A DNA stretch of 64,000 nucleotides from Philopedon plagiatum (Eukaryota > Arthropoda > Insecta > Coleoptera > Curculionidae), in contig OZ020189.1 in assembly GCA_963971165.1 (NCBI GenBank), forward strand, positions 130,784,007 through 130,848,006, given 5' to 3'. Positions 1 to 11,715 of this stretch are shown here, piece after piece. Position 1 is the first letter of the stretch. Every line of letters begins with the position of its first letter. The translations under genes were made by a program, and so were the position numbers. The notes beneath the pieces were generated by a model that worked only from the letters and a program-made list of their open reading frames with translations, was not told the DNA's origin and searched no databases.

Positions 1-27
1 TTGTTTTATTGTTTCACGTATATGACG

Positions 28-292
28 CTGCTGCATTAGGTGGTTTTAGGTATACATTTCGAAAGAGCATTTTAAAAAAGTAAGGACACCTTGCATTTTG
101 TATTCAGATACTTTCATGATTTGAGAATGGAAAGCGATTTTGAGCCAGGAATTTAATAAAATATAAATTTTCCCATCATTCTACATTTATGTTACTACCG
201 TTGAAAAAAACAAGGAAGTAAAAGGCGAACATTGTACAACATGGATTTAATTTAAATTTTGCTTTTATTCTGGTACATTTACATATTTTTTT
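28..292. repeat. Dispersed repeat, left copy of a direct pair
   Basis: This stretch resembles 3120-3390 in the same orientation over roughly 265 bp. Shared blocks include TTTAGGTATACATTTCGAA, GCAAAGCGATTT/GAAAGCGATTT, TTATGTTACTACCGTT and the GTAAAAGGCG block. I estimate 75-80% identity by eye. The pair sits outside a possible hAT-type element with a minisatellite. It could be an old segmental duplication or two copies of a dispersed family. No coding content is visible. Confidence 0.65.
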
Positions 293-609
293 TTTTGTAT
301 TCTTAAATGAGATTTTTTCCTACATGACATTATGTCGTTCGACTAGCATGTTAAAGAATTAAATCTTAGTTATTAGATGTTTTCTAGTATTCTTTAACTG
401 AGTCCCCAAATAAATCATTATGATTTTTATAGCTGTCAAGTACGTTAACCCTAGAACGGTATCGTACGAAAAATTTACGTGTACGTGTCAGCCATTTTTA
501 TTTAGGATGGTGCGTAGCCAACATGTCTTTGAACTCCCACCAGTGCTTGCCTTAAGATCTTAGCGATTAACCGTCAACGTCATCAGTTCATAGGAGTACG
601 CGGTGCAGG

Positions 610-705
610 GTTGCCACGTACGATAATTATCGTACATGTACGATAATTTTGGGGCACGTACGATAAACGATAACAAATTATTATCGTACGCACTTTGTAT
701 GATAA
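610..705. repeat. Cluster of CGTACGATAAT palindromic motifs
   Basis: Several overlapping direct and inverted copies of ACGTACGATAA/TTATCGTACG lie in under 100 bp. Subterminal motif clusters like this are common in hAT elements, where they may bind transposase; that role is inferred here. The cluster lies immediately inside the possible left end at 606. Confidence 0.55.
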
Positions 706-1254
706 TTTTCAAATTTGCGAATACGACCAATTTTTGAAAAAAAATTGTGAATCACCGAGAATGTAAAAAACCAAAGGGCTGAACGCGAGGAAATATTAAA
801 CACAGAAGAACTCAACTGTTTAGGAAGGAGTAGCTATTAGATAATAATTATAAGAACTGCCGAATTTTCGTTGAAGGTATGCCTGCTTTATTTGGCACTA
901 GTTATATTCTAATATTAACATTTTATATTTAGGCAAAGATACAGCATAGTATATATAAATCATATATATCTATACTTCTACCTCAGAAAAACACATTAAG
1001 TTAAAAAGTTAAGAAAACTACATTCAAAATCGATCTGGCAATCTCACTTGACTACTTTTGCAAAATAAAATTCGACTTGTTAGTTGAACAAAAAATATTT
1101 ACCAATTTTCTCAAACAATAATTATTTTTACGAAATGGCGAAAGCGACAAAATTGTAATATCGGCAACTTTTTGTATCCTGAAATCTAGTACATAACCCT
1201 AGTCTTGCCCCCATATGAAATGCCACTGTGGCCTGGTTTTTAATTTTCTAGTGG

Positions 1255-1690
1255 TGGTCATATTTTTGCATTCTGACGATTGTAATGATCTATTTAACAT
1301 CAAGACCCTCTCTGCTAGAAGTGTATAGGGAAAATTTCAAGTAATCTGAAAGTACTATTTTTTCATTGGCGGCGTAGAATACACTTTTTGGTCGGTTGTA
1401 TTCCTTGAAATTCTAGAAAGTTAAGAGAGAGAAAATGAGTGACGCGAGCTGTGTGAAGAGAGAGAATGCATACTATAAAGGGTGCTAAGCCAAATTAAAA
1501 TATCACTATAAGTCAATACTTTTAGTCAACCACATACATCAGAGATTTGAGCCCTGTGCGGTCAACATGAATGTTAGTGAATAACTTTGTTCTTCGAGTC
1601 CTGTAAATTAGTTCGAGTCCTAGTGACTACAAATCCAGTTTGGGTCTGACTGACTAACACACTACTAGTCAATACTTTTAGTCAACCACT
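1255..1690 (+). repeat. Dispersed repeat, related inverted to 14250-14645
   Basis: The block ATATTTTTGCATTCTGA, a TTTAACATCA block, a TTCTAGAA block and GAGTGACGCGAGCTGTGT recur in the same order on the opposite strand near 14425-14640. A further match, GTGACTACAAATCCAGTTTG against a similar string near 14290-14330, extends the pair. No coding potential is evident. The two copies show that this sequence is a dispersed family rather than unique DNA. Confidence 0.55.
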
Positions 1691-1733
1691 TATATCAAAA
1701 AGCTGAACCCTGTATGGTCAACATGAAAACTAG
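1511..1733. repeat. Short internal duplication before the minisatellite
   Basis: The segment 1511-1575 recurs at 1667-1733, about 156 bp away. Both begin AGTCAATACTTTTAGTCAAC and continue through GAGCCCTGTGCGGTCAACATGAA or a close variant. The second copy runs directly into the first unit of the 120-bp array, so it marks the array's left junction. Confidence 0.7.
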
Positions 1734-2868
1734 TGCTTCAGGTTGTGAAAACCTGCAAGTGATCGTTGGCTGTATGCAGCAGATGCAGTACACTTTGTCT
1801 TTAGGTCGTGGAGACCATAAAACTTCTTTTGGGTTGACAAACCGTAAAACTAGTGCTTCAGGTTGTGAAAACCTGCAAGTGATCGTTGGCTGTATGCAGC
1901 AGATGCAGTACACTTTGTCTTTAGGTCGTGGAGACCATAAAACTTCTTTTGGGTTGACAAACCGTAAAACTAGTGCTTCATGTTGTGAAAACTTGCAAGT
2001 GATAATTGTCTGTATGCAGCAGATGCAGTGCACTTTGTCTTTAGGTCGTGGAGACCATAAAACTTCTTTTGGGTTGAAAAATCGTAAAACTAGTGCTTCA
2101 TGTAGTGAAAACCTGAAAGTGATCGTTGGCTGTATGCAGCAGAGGCAGTCAACTTTTTCTTTAGGTCGTGGAGACCATAAAACTTCTTTTGGGTTGAAAA
2201 ACCGTAAAACTAGTGCTTCATGTTGTGAAAACTTGCAAGTGATAATTGGCTGTATGCAGCAGATGCAGTGCACTTTGTCTTTAGGTCGTGGAGACCATAA
2301 AACTTCTTTTGGGTTGAAAAATCGTAAAACTAGTGCTTCAGGTTGTGAAAACCTGCAAGTGATCGTTGGCTGTATGCAGCAGATGCAGTCAACTTTGTCT
2401 TTGGGTCGTGGAGACCATGAAACTTCTTTTGGGTTGAAAAATCGTAAAACTAGTGCTTCAGGTTGTGAAAACCTGCAAGCGATCGTTGGCTGTATGCAGC
2501 AGATGCAGTCAACTTTGTCTTTGGGTCATGGAGACCATGAAACTTCTTTTGGGTTGAAAAATCGTAAAACTAGTACTTCATGTTGTGAAAACCTGCAAGT
2601 GATCGTTGGCTGTATGCAGTAGATGCAGTCAACTTTGTCTTTAGCTCGTGGAGACCATAAAACTTCTTTTGGGTTGAAAAACCGTAAAACTAGTGCTTCA
2701 GGTTGTGAAAACCTGCAAGTGATCGTTGGCTGTATGCAGCAGATGCAGTCAACTTTGTCTTTAGGTCGTGTAGAACGTAAAACTTCTTTTGGGTTGAAAA
2801 ACCCTAAAACAAGTGCTTCAGGTTGTGAAAACCTGTAAGTGCTCGCTGACTGTATGCAGCAGGGGTGC
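1727..2868. repeat. 120-bp minisatellite, about 9.5 units
   Basis: Units begin at TAGTGCTTCA, anchored at 1731, 1851, 1971, 2091, 2211, 2331, 2451, 2571, 2691 and 2811, so the period is exactly 120 bp. Each unit has a CAGGTT/AACCTG hairpin and a run through TGTATGCAGCAGATGCAG. Because 120 is divisible by three, long frames stay open on both strands: 302 codons on plus (1714-2622) and 192 on minus (1695-2273). A TAG interrupts the plus frame in the eighth unit. Units differ by scattered substitutions with no length change. The open frames are most simply by-products of the period; I see no signal, domain or splice context supporting a protein. Confidence 0.93.
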
Positions 2869-3119
2869 TGAGATTACCGACATCAAGGTCAATGTCAAAA
2901 TAAATAAGCGTCTTATAAAACATGGTATAATTTTTGGGGAGTGTACTAAATATATCGAAAAGCTTAGTGTAGGCATTACCTTTTTCTCAATAATATTACG
3001 ATTGCCTTGAGAGGATTTTGTTGTTAGACGAGGACAAGAGGACTAAGTGTCAAAACGACGACAGTCCTCGCGAAACGAAAACGGGTGGCAACCCTAGACT
3101 ATGTACCAATGCATATTAT

Positions 3120-3390
3120 GCTGCAGCGAAACGAATTAGGGTACTTTAGGTATACATTTCGAAGCACCGCTTAAAAGAAATAAATATACTTTACATTTTG
3201 CAACTTATAGTTCTTATGCCTTGAAAATGCAAAGCGATTTTAAGCCAGAAATTTAATAAAATAAAAAAATTTCCGTCACTCCAAATTTATGTTACTACCG
3301 TTAGAAATGAAAAAAACAAAGTAAAAGGCGACATTGTATAAAATGGATCTAATCCAAATTTTACGTTTATTATGGTACATTTACACTTTT
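3120..3390. repeat. Dispersed repeat, right copy of a direct pair
   Basis: This is the partner of 28-292 in the same orientation, starting near TTAGGTATACATTTCGAAG and ending near GGTACATTTACA. It lies just outside the possible hAT right end at 3099. Confidence 0.65.
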
Positions 3391-3394
3391 TTAG

Positions 3395-4630
3395 GGGCGG
3401 GTGAATAGTAGGAAGAATTTTATTTCATCATAAAACTGAGGAATATTAACCCGCAACAATAAAGTTAAGAAGCTCTCCATTTCCTTAACGGCTCTGAATA
3501 TTTGTCAATTAAGACGGGGGTTTTTTATTTGCCAAATTCTTTGTGGTTTCTACACTTTTATGTTGCTGTTCCAAAAATTTAATAAACTTTAATACATTTG
3601 TATATTATATATTATATCATTTGATAACAGTGGCCTGCAACAAAATGGCGCTTTAAAAGGCAACTATCGTTTTTGGTTTATGAGTAGAATACAAAAATAA
3701 TATCAGTTTTTTTCCATCACGTCAAATATACTAAATTTGGTACGACTGTACTAAATTTAGTACAACTTTTCTTCTACGGCAATACGGGCAAAAATCGCAG
3801 CGTAACATTAGTATGATGAGATAGCTTGTCAACCACTGTACATAGAAGAAAGACAGGCATTTTTAACAAAAAGGAAGCAAATGCGCTTATGGGTATGCTA
3901 GGCTACTTTTTTCGATTTTAGAAACTCAAAAATTACCTTATGTTCTTTTAAATTAAGAAAAATGAGAAAACTTTCCTTTATGCCCTCTAAAAATAGATAC
4001 TAAAATCCGGAAAACTCGTTTAAGAGAATGTTTAAGGAACTATAAATTTTTTGTTTTTCACAATTTTATTTTTAATATTTCAAAAAAATTCGACGTGCAG
4101 AAATAAACTGAAATTATATTTGAGATCGGTAAGTCATACTGAAATCATCTAAAAATTGAAAAGTGGGGGCAAAAAATGTTTTTTCGCAGGCCAGTGTAGT
4201 TCTAAGCACCTCCTTAAAACTTTACTTTTATGCCATTCAAAACAGTGGAAACTAAAGAATCGTTATTTATCCCTACACCTTTAGCGATAAATAAAATGAT
4301 CATAGACGGGCAAGTGATGATGTAAATTTAAATTTTTAGATGTGCATTGTATTCCCATTTAGTACTGAAAAGTTCAAGGCGACATTGAATGAAATTGCAA
4401 GTGTGTATTTGAGTGAAATTGCAGGTGACTATACATTATACATACCGAAAAATTTGTTACTAATGTATGTACAAAGTAAGTTAACGTCTTGCTAATCTAA
4501 AAATTAATTGGGATAAAATTATTAAATTGGTTAAATCAATTGCAGCTTCATTCATTGATAGCTTTCGAAAGATTTATCTCAAAATTACAAAGAAAACTTG
4601 AAGAAGCATTTTAAAATTTCTTCCACCTGT
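3395..4630. other. No gene seen
   Basis: AT-rich sequence with short ATATTATAT runs near 3600 and a small duplicated TACTAAATTTGGTAC-like block at 3728-3765. I see no recognisable coding region, RNA gene or transposon end. Confidence 0.5.
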
Positions 4631-4634
4631 ATCC

Positions 4635-4768
4635 CCTACGTAGAAGTCGTAAAATATCTGTATAGAAGAGACTGATCACCCACAGCACGTTGGTGACTGA
4701 GAATAGAGAGGTTTCTTGTGAGAGAGAACTAGGTCATTAGTAAGTCTGTATGGTATCTTTTGAATAAA
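4635..4768 (-). mobile_element. Decayed LINE 3' fragment
   Basis: The string TTTCTTGTGAG with its surroundings aligns to the 9370-9480 part of the minus-strand LINE copy at 9239-11715, through ACGTTGGTGA, the GAGAGG block and the CTAGGTCATTAGT block. It covers the region coding for the C-terminal reverse transcriptase tail. It is old, with many substitutions and no open frame. Confidence 0.45.
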
Positions 4769-5119
4769 TATACACAAAAAAATATCTTTAATCGAACACT
4801 AAGTTTATTTTCAACTGTATAATCTAAATTTCACTCCCTACAAAATGCTTTTATAACTACGTTATTTCTACGCTACTATTAGGATCAAAGCAACTCTAAG
4901 GTATGTTTTCATTTAAATTATTATTTCAGGCAACAAAATACTAGTTTGATCTGGAATCATAATAAGCTTGCTTATACGTACACGAAAACATTGCAGGGTT
5001 AAATTAGTTCTACTATGTTCAAACTAACGTTACTCTTTTTTGTGTAAACTTGAGAATGCCAAATATTGAAGGAAGTGCTGTTGTCCAGACGTTTTACGAT
5101 ATTCCGAATTTAATATTAT

Positions 5120-5240
5120 TTAGGAGATGTAGAGAATATGCCGACAGATTGAACGAGAGAAAATATTTGGGAGCTCGAAAAAGCATTCTAAATTTTCCAG
5201 TAACTAATGAAGTAACGTCTTTGTGTCAAGCTATTTTTAT
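5120..5240 (-). mobile_element. Decayed LINE reverse transcriptase fragment
   Basis: On the minus strand this reads a relic of the segment after the YADD palm, matching 9550-9690. The recognisable part is LFRAPKYF against LFRARKYF in the better copy. Shared nucleotide blocks include GTAGAGAAT and TGAAGTAACGTCTTTGTG. The following 45 bp (5236-5285) match 15244-15290, so this is a mosaic of repeats. Confidence 0.5.
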
Positions 5241-5486
5241 CCTATTCTTTGTCATCTTAAGCACTTGCTGTTTATATTGAGTTACACTTTCATTCTTTCT
5301 CTGTCACTTCTAATCCTATTCTCTTTTAACTATCCACCTTTTCAAAACAAAAAACAAATGATTATGGCGCTTCCAAGGGTAAAAAGTTACGGAGGTAAAC
5401 TATACCTCCATTTGGATCTCCGGGCGAGGGGTACTCAGGTTTAGTCCCAGCCCACCATCAAATAATTAAAAAAGTCTAATAACATT

Positions 5487-7704
5487 TGCCAACATCTGCG
5501 GGATTAATTCCAATTTGGGCTCTATCCATCACTACCTGCAATCATGCAAACTCCACATTATTTTTCTGACCAAAACCCAAATCAGTCCCAAATCCTCAAC
5601 TAATCATCTCCTGTTTCCATGCTATAAACTTCTCTCTTTCGTCTTCATCGCGGAGTATGCGCCTACGTACGCAGCAGTCAATCTTGCACCAGAATCCCGA
5701 ACCTGGAATCAGGCAAACCCGATGTTCTCTGGCTAAAATTTCTCCTTAAAGCTTCCACTAAATTTAACTGTTGCATTTACCACTCCCCATCAGACTACTA
5801 CAATGAGTTCTTTGACTTTCGCTCGGCACAAATTGCCAACTTATCTCTAAATTTTCCCTGCGCTGAAGTTGTTGTCCTAGGCGACTTTAACGATCATAGC
5901 AAGGAATGGCTAGGATCCACAAAAATCGACCCAAAAGGCAAAGCGACAGACTGCTTTGCAAATCAGTAACTCGCTCACCAATTTAATCAAGGAGCAAACA
6001 TACTTTCCCCGCGTGTTTACCTATAATCCATACCCACTAAATCTATTCCTTACCACCCATCCTGAGCCATACTTAACATCTGTATGAGCTTCCCTTGGTC
6101 GTTCAGATTACGGCCTCATTACCGTCTCTTGACTCACACATCTCGAGTTCGTTTAAATCATGCCGAAACGCATAATCTGGCACTACAATTCTACCGACTG
6201 GGATGGTCTTCGAATCTTCTTCTCTGCTTTCCCTTGGAAACCTGTCTATTTTTCCACTTTCGATCCCTCCGAAATTTTCACTCATATCAGATATCATTTA
6301 AGAAGGTATTGGAAGTTTCATTTCACATACCCGACAAAAACCTATCCTTAAACTCCGCCATGGAAAGCCCTAGTTCTCCATAATCTGTGATAAAGCCAGG
6401 CTTAAAAAATTCCAAGCTTACAAAAGGTTTCCTCAAAATCATATACTCAAAAATTGATAAATTCTCACTGGGGCAAGAAATCAATACAATCAAACTATCT
6501 TAGAGTCCAAAAATACTTCTAACAACCGCATAAACGATAAAGTGCTTTCCTGTTCCAACGGCAGCAGATCTTTCCGGTTACTTGCCAAAAACATTAGTTA
6601 TACTTCTGTAGAATCAATTTTCTTCCCCTGACCTTTGACAACGAAATTGTCTACACATCTAAAGGGAAAGCTGAACTATTTGTCAAACAATTCACTGCCA
6701 ATTCCACCCTTATTCCTCCTGCCAATTTCGCTGTTCACAAAAAGTCCGACACAATATGTAAGGTAAAGCAAGTTTAAAAAATTCATGTATTCCTCGAAGC
6801 CAAAAAGTCCTCAGGTGTGGATGACATGCCATCAATTGTCCTAAAAAAATCGCGCTCCAGAGCTCGCACCCATCTTAACTCGCCTTTATCAGATCTGCTA
6901 TAATAAGAGTATCTTCCCAGACAGCTGGAAGGCTGCTCGTGTGCGAAGAAAGCGTCCAGATCCCTTTCATCCGGTTATTGACCTATCTCTCTTCTCTCCG
7001 TTTTCAGCAATGTTATGGAGAAAGTCATCAACTTACAAATTCTAAAATATCTAGAAAAAATATCAAATCATCCATGACAGACAGTACGGATTTCGCCACC
7101 CAAGCTGATCGCCTTACTTTCGTCATACACAACTGGAACAAGTATATTTAGATTCATTAGGAATCTCAGATTGCTCAGTGTTACACACTCTCTATGTTTC
7201 TCAAATAAGACATAACCTAGAGTATTTATTATTCCCATATCTAGGCAGCGGCATCACTGTAGACACTTAGCATACTTGATTCTATCCAAAAGAGAGCCAT
7301 TCGACTCATCAGTGACCAAGTCATCACAAGAAAACTCCCGTCTCTCGCTCATTGCCGATCTGTTGGAGATTTATCCCTTTTTTACCGGTACTTCCACGGA
7401 TTTTGCTCTGAAGAACTAGCTGCTACAATTCCTCCCTTGACTGTTCCTGATAGAACAAGAAGAGGCGGGTTACGTATGCATCTCTTACTATCCATCTACA
7501 AAAACCTAGAACATCCCACTTCTTTCGCTGATTCATACGTAGGGTAACCAGATTATGGAATGGACTGCCTGCAGATGTTTTCCCTTCCCCTCCTAACCTC
7601 CAAGTCTTTAAATTCTGTGTCAATAGATTACATTTCTCTTCCATTTAGACGCTCACGGTACGTTAGTACTAAGGCTTGAAGTCTACGTTGGCTGCCTCAG
7701 ATAC
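5487..7704 (+). pseudogene. LINE copy A: broken endonuclease and reverse transcriptase
   Basis: Relic of an APE-type non-LTR retrotransposon of Jockey-like type. The endonuclease part covers about 5490-6150. It includes the readable VVVLGDFNDHSKEWLGS at 5867-5917, with the GDFN motif, and a terminal SDYGLI at about 6103-6120 where families usually have SDH. The early reverse transcriptase region is at 6745-7150, with relics resembling the family's QYGFR and HNWNK segments. The palm core with YADD is missing. The sequence resumes at about 7190 with the C-terminal thumb and tail, including a YFHGFCSEEL relic at 7390-7420. The 3' end reaches about 7704 with an A-rich CAAAAAACAAG. Frames are broken by many stops and shifts, so it is not functional. 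Intact relatives make target-site nicks and prime reverse transcription there. Confidence 0.85.
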
Positions 7705-7707
7705 AAA

Positions 7708-7795
7708 AAACAAGAGTAAAGACCTGTATGAACTTCGTTAGACCTTTGTTAGAAACTCTGAAGTCAATTTTGAGCCCGGAGCCCCGGATTTTGAT
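7708..7795. repeat. Dispersed repeat also found near 15.3 kb
   Basis: GTAAAGACCTGTATGAACTT with TTAGACCTTTGTTAGAA matches 15303-15360 nearly base for base over about 55 bp. It follows the LINE tail directly. It may be part of an unrecognised mobile element. Confidence 0.6.
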
Positions 7796-7799
7796 TCTA

Positions 7800-7870
7800 A
7801 AACTTTCTAGCAACTAATGAAGTAATGTCTTTGTGCAAGCTGATATCATGCTAAGTGGCGATGGCAATAA
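7800..7870 (-). mobile_element. Small LINE fragment, minus strand
   Basis: CTAATGAAGTAATGTCTTTG followed by CAAGCTGATATCATG aligns to 9645-9690 of LINE copy B, the region after the YADD palm on the minus strand. It is too short and decayed to encode anything. Confidence 0.5.
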
Positions 7871-9036
7871 TAGTAATTCTTTTGTAAGGAAAGGCTGATC
7901 ATGCTCATGTGGATTGCATGAGTACTGCTAGTTTTTTTGTCTAACAGTGAGCAAGAATAGATTGTAAAAGCGTTGAGCAAGGCTTTCGGTACTTCACTTT
8001 AAAACGAATTGGATATCCTGCGCAAAGCATACGCATGCATAGACTGGTTCTTATTACCAGTTTCAAGTTTCTGCTTTAGGAAAATGTATATTTTCATTGA
8101 AAAGAAGTAAAAAAAAACTTTTCATATCATAAGTTCCAATCTGACGCAAAATTTATATAAATTAATTAATTCCGGCCAAGGTAGGGCGATAGAAACTCTT
8201 AGCTAAATTTTTAATAAACTAAAAACCACCCGCCAGAGCTAATGGACTAAACGCACGTCGGTGGGTAACTAAACTAAGATTTTAGTTAAACAAACATATT
8301 TACTTAAGCGAGATGTATATTTTAACAAAGTTATATTTAAACTCGAATGAGAAAATAGGCTTTCAGCATCTCTTACCTACCTGATGCTGAATATACTACT
8401 CAACAATAGCATTGGAAATGTAATGTTACTACGCGGTGAAAATACAACGCAAAAATAAACATCGTTGTACAATTTAAAATACAAAATATCTATGTGTAAT
8501 GTGTATGCCGCCAGCGCTCTTCCAGATGTTTAACTTAAACTTTTATTTCAAATAAGTAGGTATACAACAATCTTATTAAAATTCCTTATAGAAACACTAG
8601 GAAAAGACCGCTTTGAGAATAGGATGCCGTGCATACAGTACCAGGTATTTTAGAAAAATGAAATGGAAAATGCTGCTTGAATAGAAAGATTAAACGAATT
8701 ACTTCAAAATAATGAAATCCTGGAACGGTGAAATTTTTATTTTGTTTATAATAAAACATAAATGTGAGTTCGTTAAATTATTAAAACGAATTAGAATTTC
8801 GGTAAAGTTTTAATTTATTGATATTCATACAAAACTAAATAATGTTAAGAATATTTATATCGGTAAACGATTGTTTGAAATTTATTTTAAAATTTAATAG
8901 TGTCTTAACAACTTAAAGATTTTACGTTGATGATAAAAATAATAAAGAAGTTTGTATTTATTGTCAGTAGTTATATAATTTAAAAAATAAAATATCATTT
9001 AAAAACACGATAAAAAATTATTTCAAATATTTAAAT
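7871..9036. other. No gene seen
   Basis: AT-rich sequence with no long open frame, no recognisable transposon ends and no RNA gene features. The segment 8700-9030 is especially A/T-dense. Confidence 0.5.
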
Positions 9037-9069
9037 ATGTGTAAGGATCTAGAATTCTTTAACCAACTG

Positions 9070-9238
9070 AAAATGCTGGCATACCCCAAAGTTTCGTCCT
9101 GGCACCAAACCTATTTCACCTTCACATTAATGACCGACTCTCTTCAACTACCAGTCCCATCAATAGTTACGCTGACGATAGTGCTCTTCATTCCAATATT
9201 AATTTCTTGGAACAATTCTCGACTTAGGTTGGGTGGTC
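9070..9238 (+). mobile_element. LINE reverse transcriptase palm fragment with YADD
   Basis: The plus strand reads PQSFVLAPNLF, INDRLSSTTSPINSYADDSA and a short continuation, which is the palm catalytic segment of the LINE family in this window. It keeps the YADD motif but has S where the PQG motif normally has G. It stops abruptly at 9238, where the opposite-strand copy B begins. Because copy B has its own YADD near 9940, this is a separate insertion or rearranged piece rather than the inverted 5' part of copy B. Confidence 0.75.
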
Positions 9239-11715
9239 TGTTCTAGGCTCTTGTAGCTGGACAGTAAAGGGATGCATACGTAACGCGCCTCTTATTGTTC
9301 TGTTAGGAACAGTCAAGGGGTAATATTACCGTTTCTACAGTTCTTTAGAGCAAAATCCGTGGAAGTACCGGTAGAAAAGGGATAAATGCCTAACAAGGTA
9401 CATGTTGGTGATGCGCAAGAGAAGGGAGTTTTCTTGTGAGGACTGGATCATTGATGAGTCGAATGGCTCTCTTTTAGATCGAATCAAGGATGTTAAGTGT
9501 CAAAGGTGGTGTCGCTCCCAAGTTGTGGAAGCAGTACCCTAGTTTTGGTCTTATTTGGCAAACGTAGAGAATGTATAAGTTTAAAGGGGAGAAGTATTTT
9601 CTGGCTCTAAAGAGGAAACCTAGCCTTTTAGCTGCCAATGTGGCTACTGAAGTAATGTGTTTGTGCCAGCTGAAATCATATTCGAGAGCGATGTCAACAG
9701 GATCGGACGTTTTGTTGTTCTGTAGAGCTTGGCCATTCATGTAGATGGGGTAAACGTTGCCAGAGTTTTGGCGTGACACGGGGCCATACTTGGAGGAATT
9801 AAACTGAACAATATCCATGGTACCCCAGTCTAAGGTTAATTGTAGATCTTGGAAAAGATCTACGTCTATTATCCCGCTCTTGATTCGACACTTGTACAAA
9901 AAGCTAATACTGAAGTAAAGAGTACTATCGTCAGCATAACTGTGGATGGGATTGGTAGTTGAAGAGAGCAGGTCATTAATGAGAAGAAGAAATAGTGTTG
10001 GTGCCAGGACGGAACGTTGGGGCACGCCAACATTGATGGGACGGAGGTTAGATGAGTGATCGCCAACCATGACAGATATGCGGCGATTAGAGAGGAAGCT
10101 ACCGATCCAGGTACATAGTTTTGAGGAAAATCGTAAGAAGGTAGTTTGTTGAGGAGTGCGGCATGCCATACTTGGTCAAACGCCTTGGAAATATCAAGAG
10201 CAACAATCTGTGATTCGCCATAAAATTCGAGTTACTTGTTCCAGTTATGTGTGACAAAGCGAAGGAGATCAGCTTTGGATCTTTGGTGACGAAATCCGTA
10301 CTGTCTGTCATGGATGATTTTGTGTGCTTCTAGATATTTTAAAACTTGCAAGTTGATCGCTTTCTCCATAACTTTGCTGACAACAGAGAGAAGATAGATG
10401 AGTCTATAATTGGATGGAAGGGATTTGGAACCTTTTGTGGGACAGGCTGCACACGAGCAGTCTTCCAGATAACTGGGAAGATACCCTTATCCCAGAGATA
10501 TGGAAAAGACATATTAAGATGAGTGCAAGTTCTAGAGCGCATTTTTTTAGAACAATTGCTGATATGCCATCCAGAACGGAGAACTTTTTGGTGTCAAGGG
10601 ATAAAAGTATTTTTTGAGCTTGTTTGGCCTTAAGTATTATGTCGGGCATTTTTTGGGGTACAGACGTAGCGGTTGGAAGACCGAAATTGGCGGGAGGGAT
10701 TAGGGTGGAATTGGTAGCGAATTGTTTGGCAAATAGCTCAGATTTCCCTTTAGAAGCGGAGATAATTTCGTTGTCAGAGGTCGGAAAAGGAAAAGTGCTT
10801 CTGCAGAAGTTTTGACGAATGTTTTTGGCAAGTGACTAGAAAGATTAGCAGCCGTTGGGACAGGAAAGCACTTTATCTTTTATGCGGTTGTTAAAAACAC
10901 TTTTGGACTCTAAGATAGTTTGGTTGTATTGATTTCTTGCCTTGGTGAAAATTTGACAATTTTCGAGTGTATGATTTTGAAGACATCTTTTGGGAGCTTG
11001 GACATTTTTGAGGCTGGCTTTATGACTTGTCTTGGAGAACCATGGCTTTTTATGGTGAAGTACTCTTTGCAGGTATGTGGAATGAAACTTTCAATGCCTG
11101 CTTGAATGATATCTGTGATATGAGAGCAAATTTCGAAGGGATCGACAGTAAGAAAACAGACAGGGTTCCAGGGAAAAGCAGAGAAGAAGTTTCGAAGACA
11201 ATCCCAGTCGGCAGAATTGTAGTGGATCTAAGGGACAAGAAACGGTATTGAGGCCATAATCTGAATGACTAAGGGGAGCGCATACAGATGTTAGGTATGG
11301 CTCAGGACGGGTGGTACGAAAAAGGTCTAGTGAATTTGGATTATGGGTAGAAAAGAAAAATTGTTGGCTCTCTGATTAAATTTTTGAGCGGGTTGCTGAT
11401 TGCGAAGTTTTGAGCCGGTCTGCCTTCTGGGTCCATTTTTGTGGATCTTAGCCATTCCTTGCTATGGACGTTGAACTCGCCTAGGACGATTACTTCAACG
11501 GAGGAAAATTCAGAGGTAAGATGGTCATTTTTTGCCGAGAGAGAGTCAAATAACTCGTTGTAGGAGTTGTCTGATGGGGAGCGGTGAACGCAACATATAA
11601 ATTTAGTAGAAGACTTAAGGGTAAGTTTTAGCCAGAGAATATCGGCCTTGCCTGATTCCAGGTTCGGGAATCTGGTGCAAGAAAGAATGCTGCGAACGTT
11701 TATGCGTAGATGAAG
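9239..11715 (-). pseudogene. LINE copy B: near full endonuclease to reverse transcriptase tail
   Basis: Most complete copy of the LINE family, on the minus strand. The endonuclease relic lies at about 11250-11710, including LGEFNVHSKEW where copy A has LGDFNDHSKEW, and a SDYGLN end. The reverse transcriptase is at about 9480-10650: DGISAIVLKK near 10590, IFPVIWKTARVQPVPQK near 10460, QYGFRHQ near 10300, and an open 231-codon stretch (9474-10169) with FLSNRRIS, GVPQRSVLAPTLF, IHSYADDSTLY and the LFRARKYFSP segment. YADD is intact, while GVPQG has become GVPQR. Frameshifts separate these parts. The copy is truncated at its 3' end near 9239, inside the C-terminal tail. At its 5' side it meets a ribozyme-family fragment at about 11716. 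Confidence 0.87.

Larger units (their letters stand above)
606..3099. mobile_element. Possible hAT-type element holding a minisatellite
   Basis: The left boundary reads CAGGGTTGCCACGT and the right boundary reads GGGTGGCAACCCTAG. These are inverted and resemble the CAGGG start common among hAT terminal repeats. Inside are clustered CGTACGATAATTATCG-type palindromes, a degenerate internal duplication and the 120-bp tandem array. I could not find a matching 8-bp target duplication, and no transposase is recognisable, so the ends may be coincidental or the element may be decayed. Confidence 0.3.

Noticed and set aside
1695..2273. 192-codon minus-strand gene of repeated CCIQPTIT-type peptides
   Set aside because: It is the antisense of a 120-bp tandem array whose period is a multiple of three, so long frames arise automatically.
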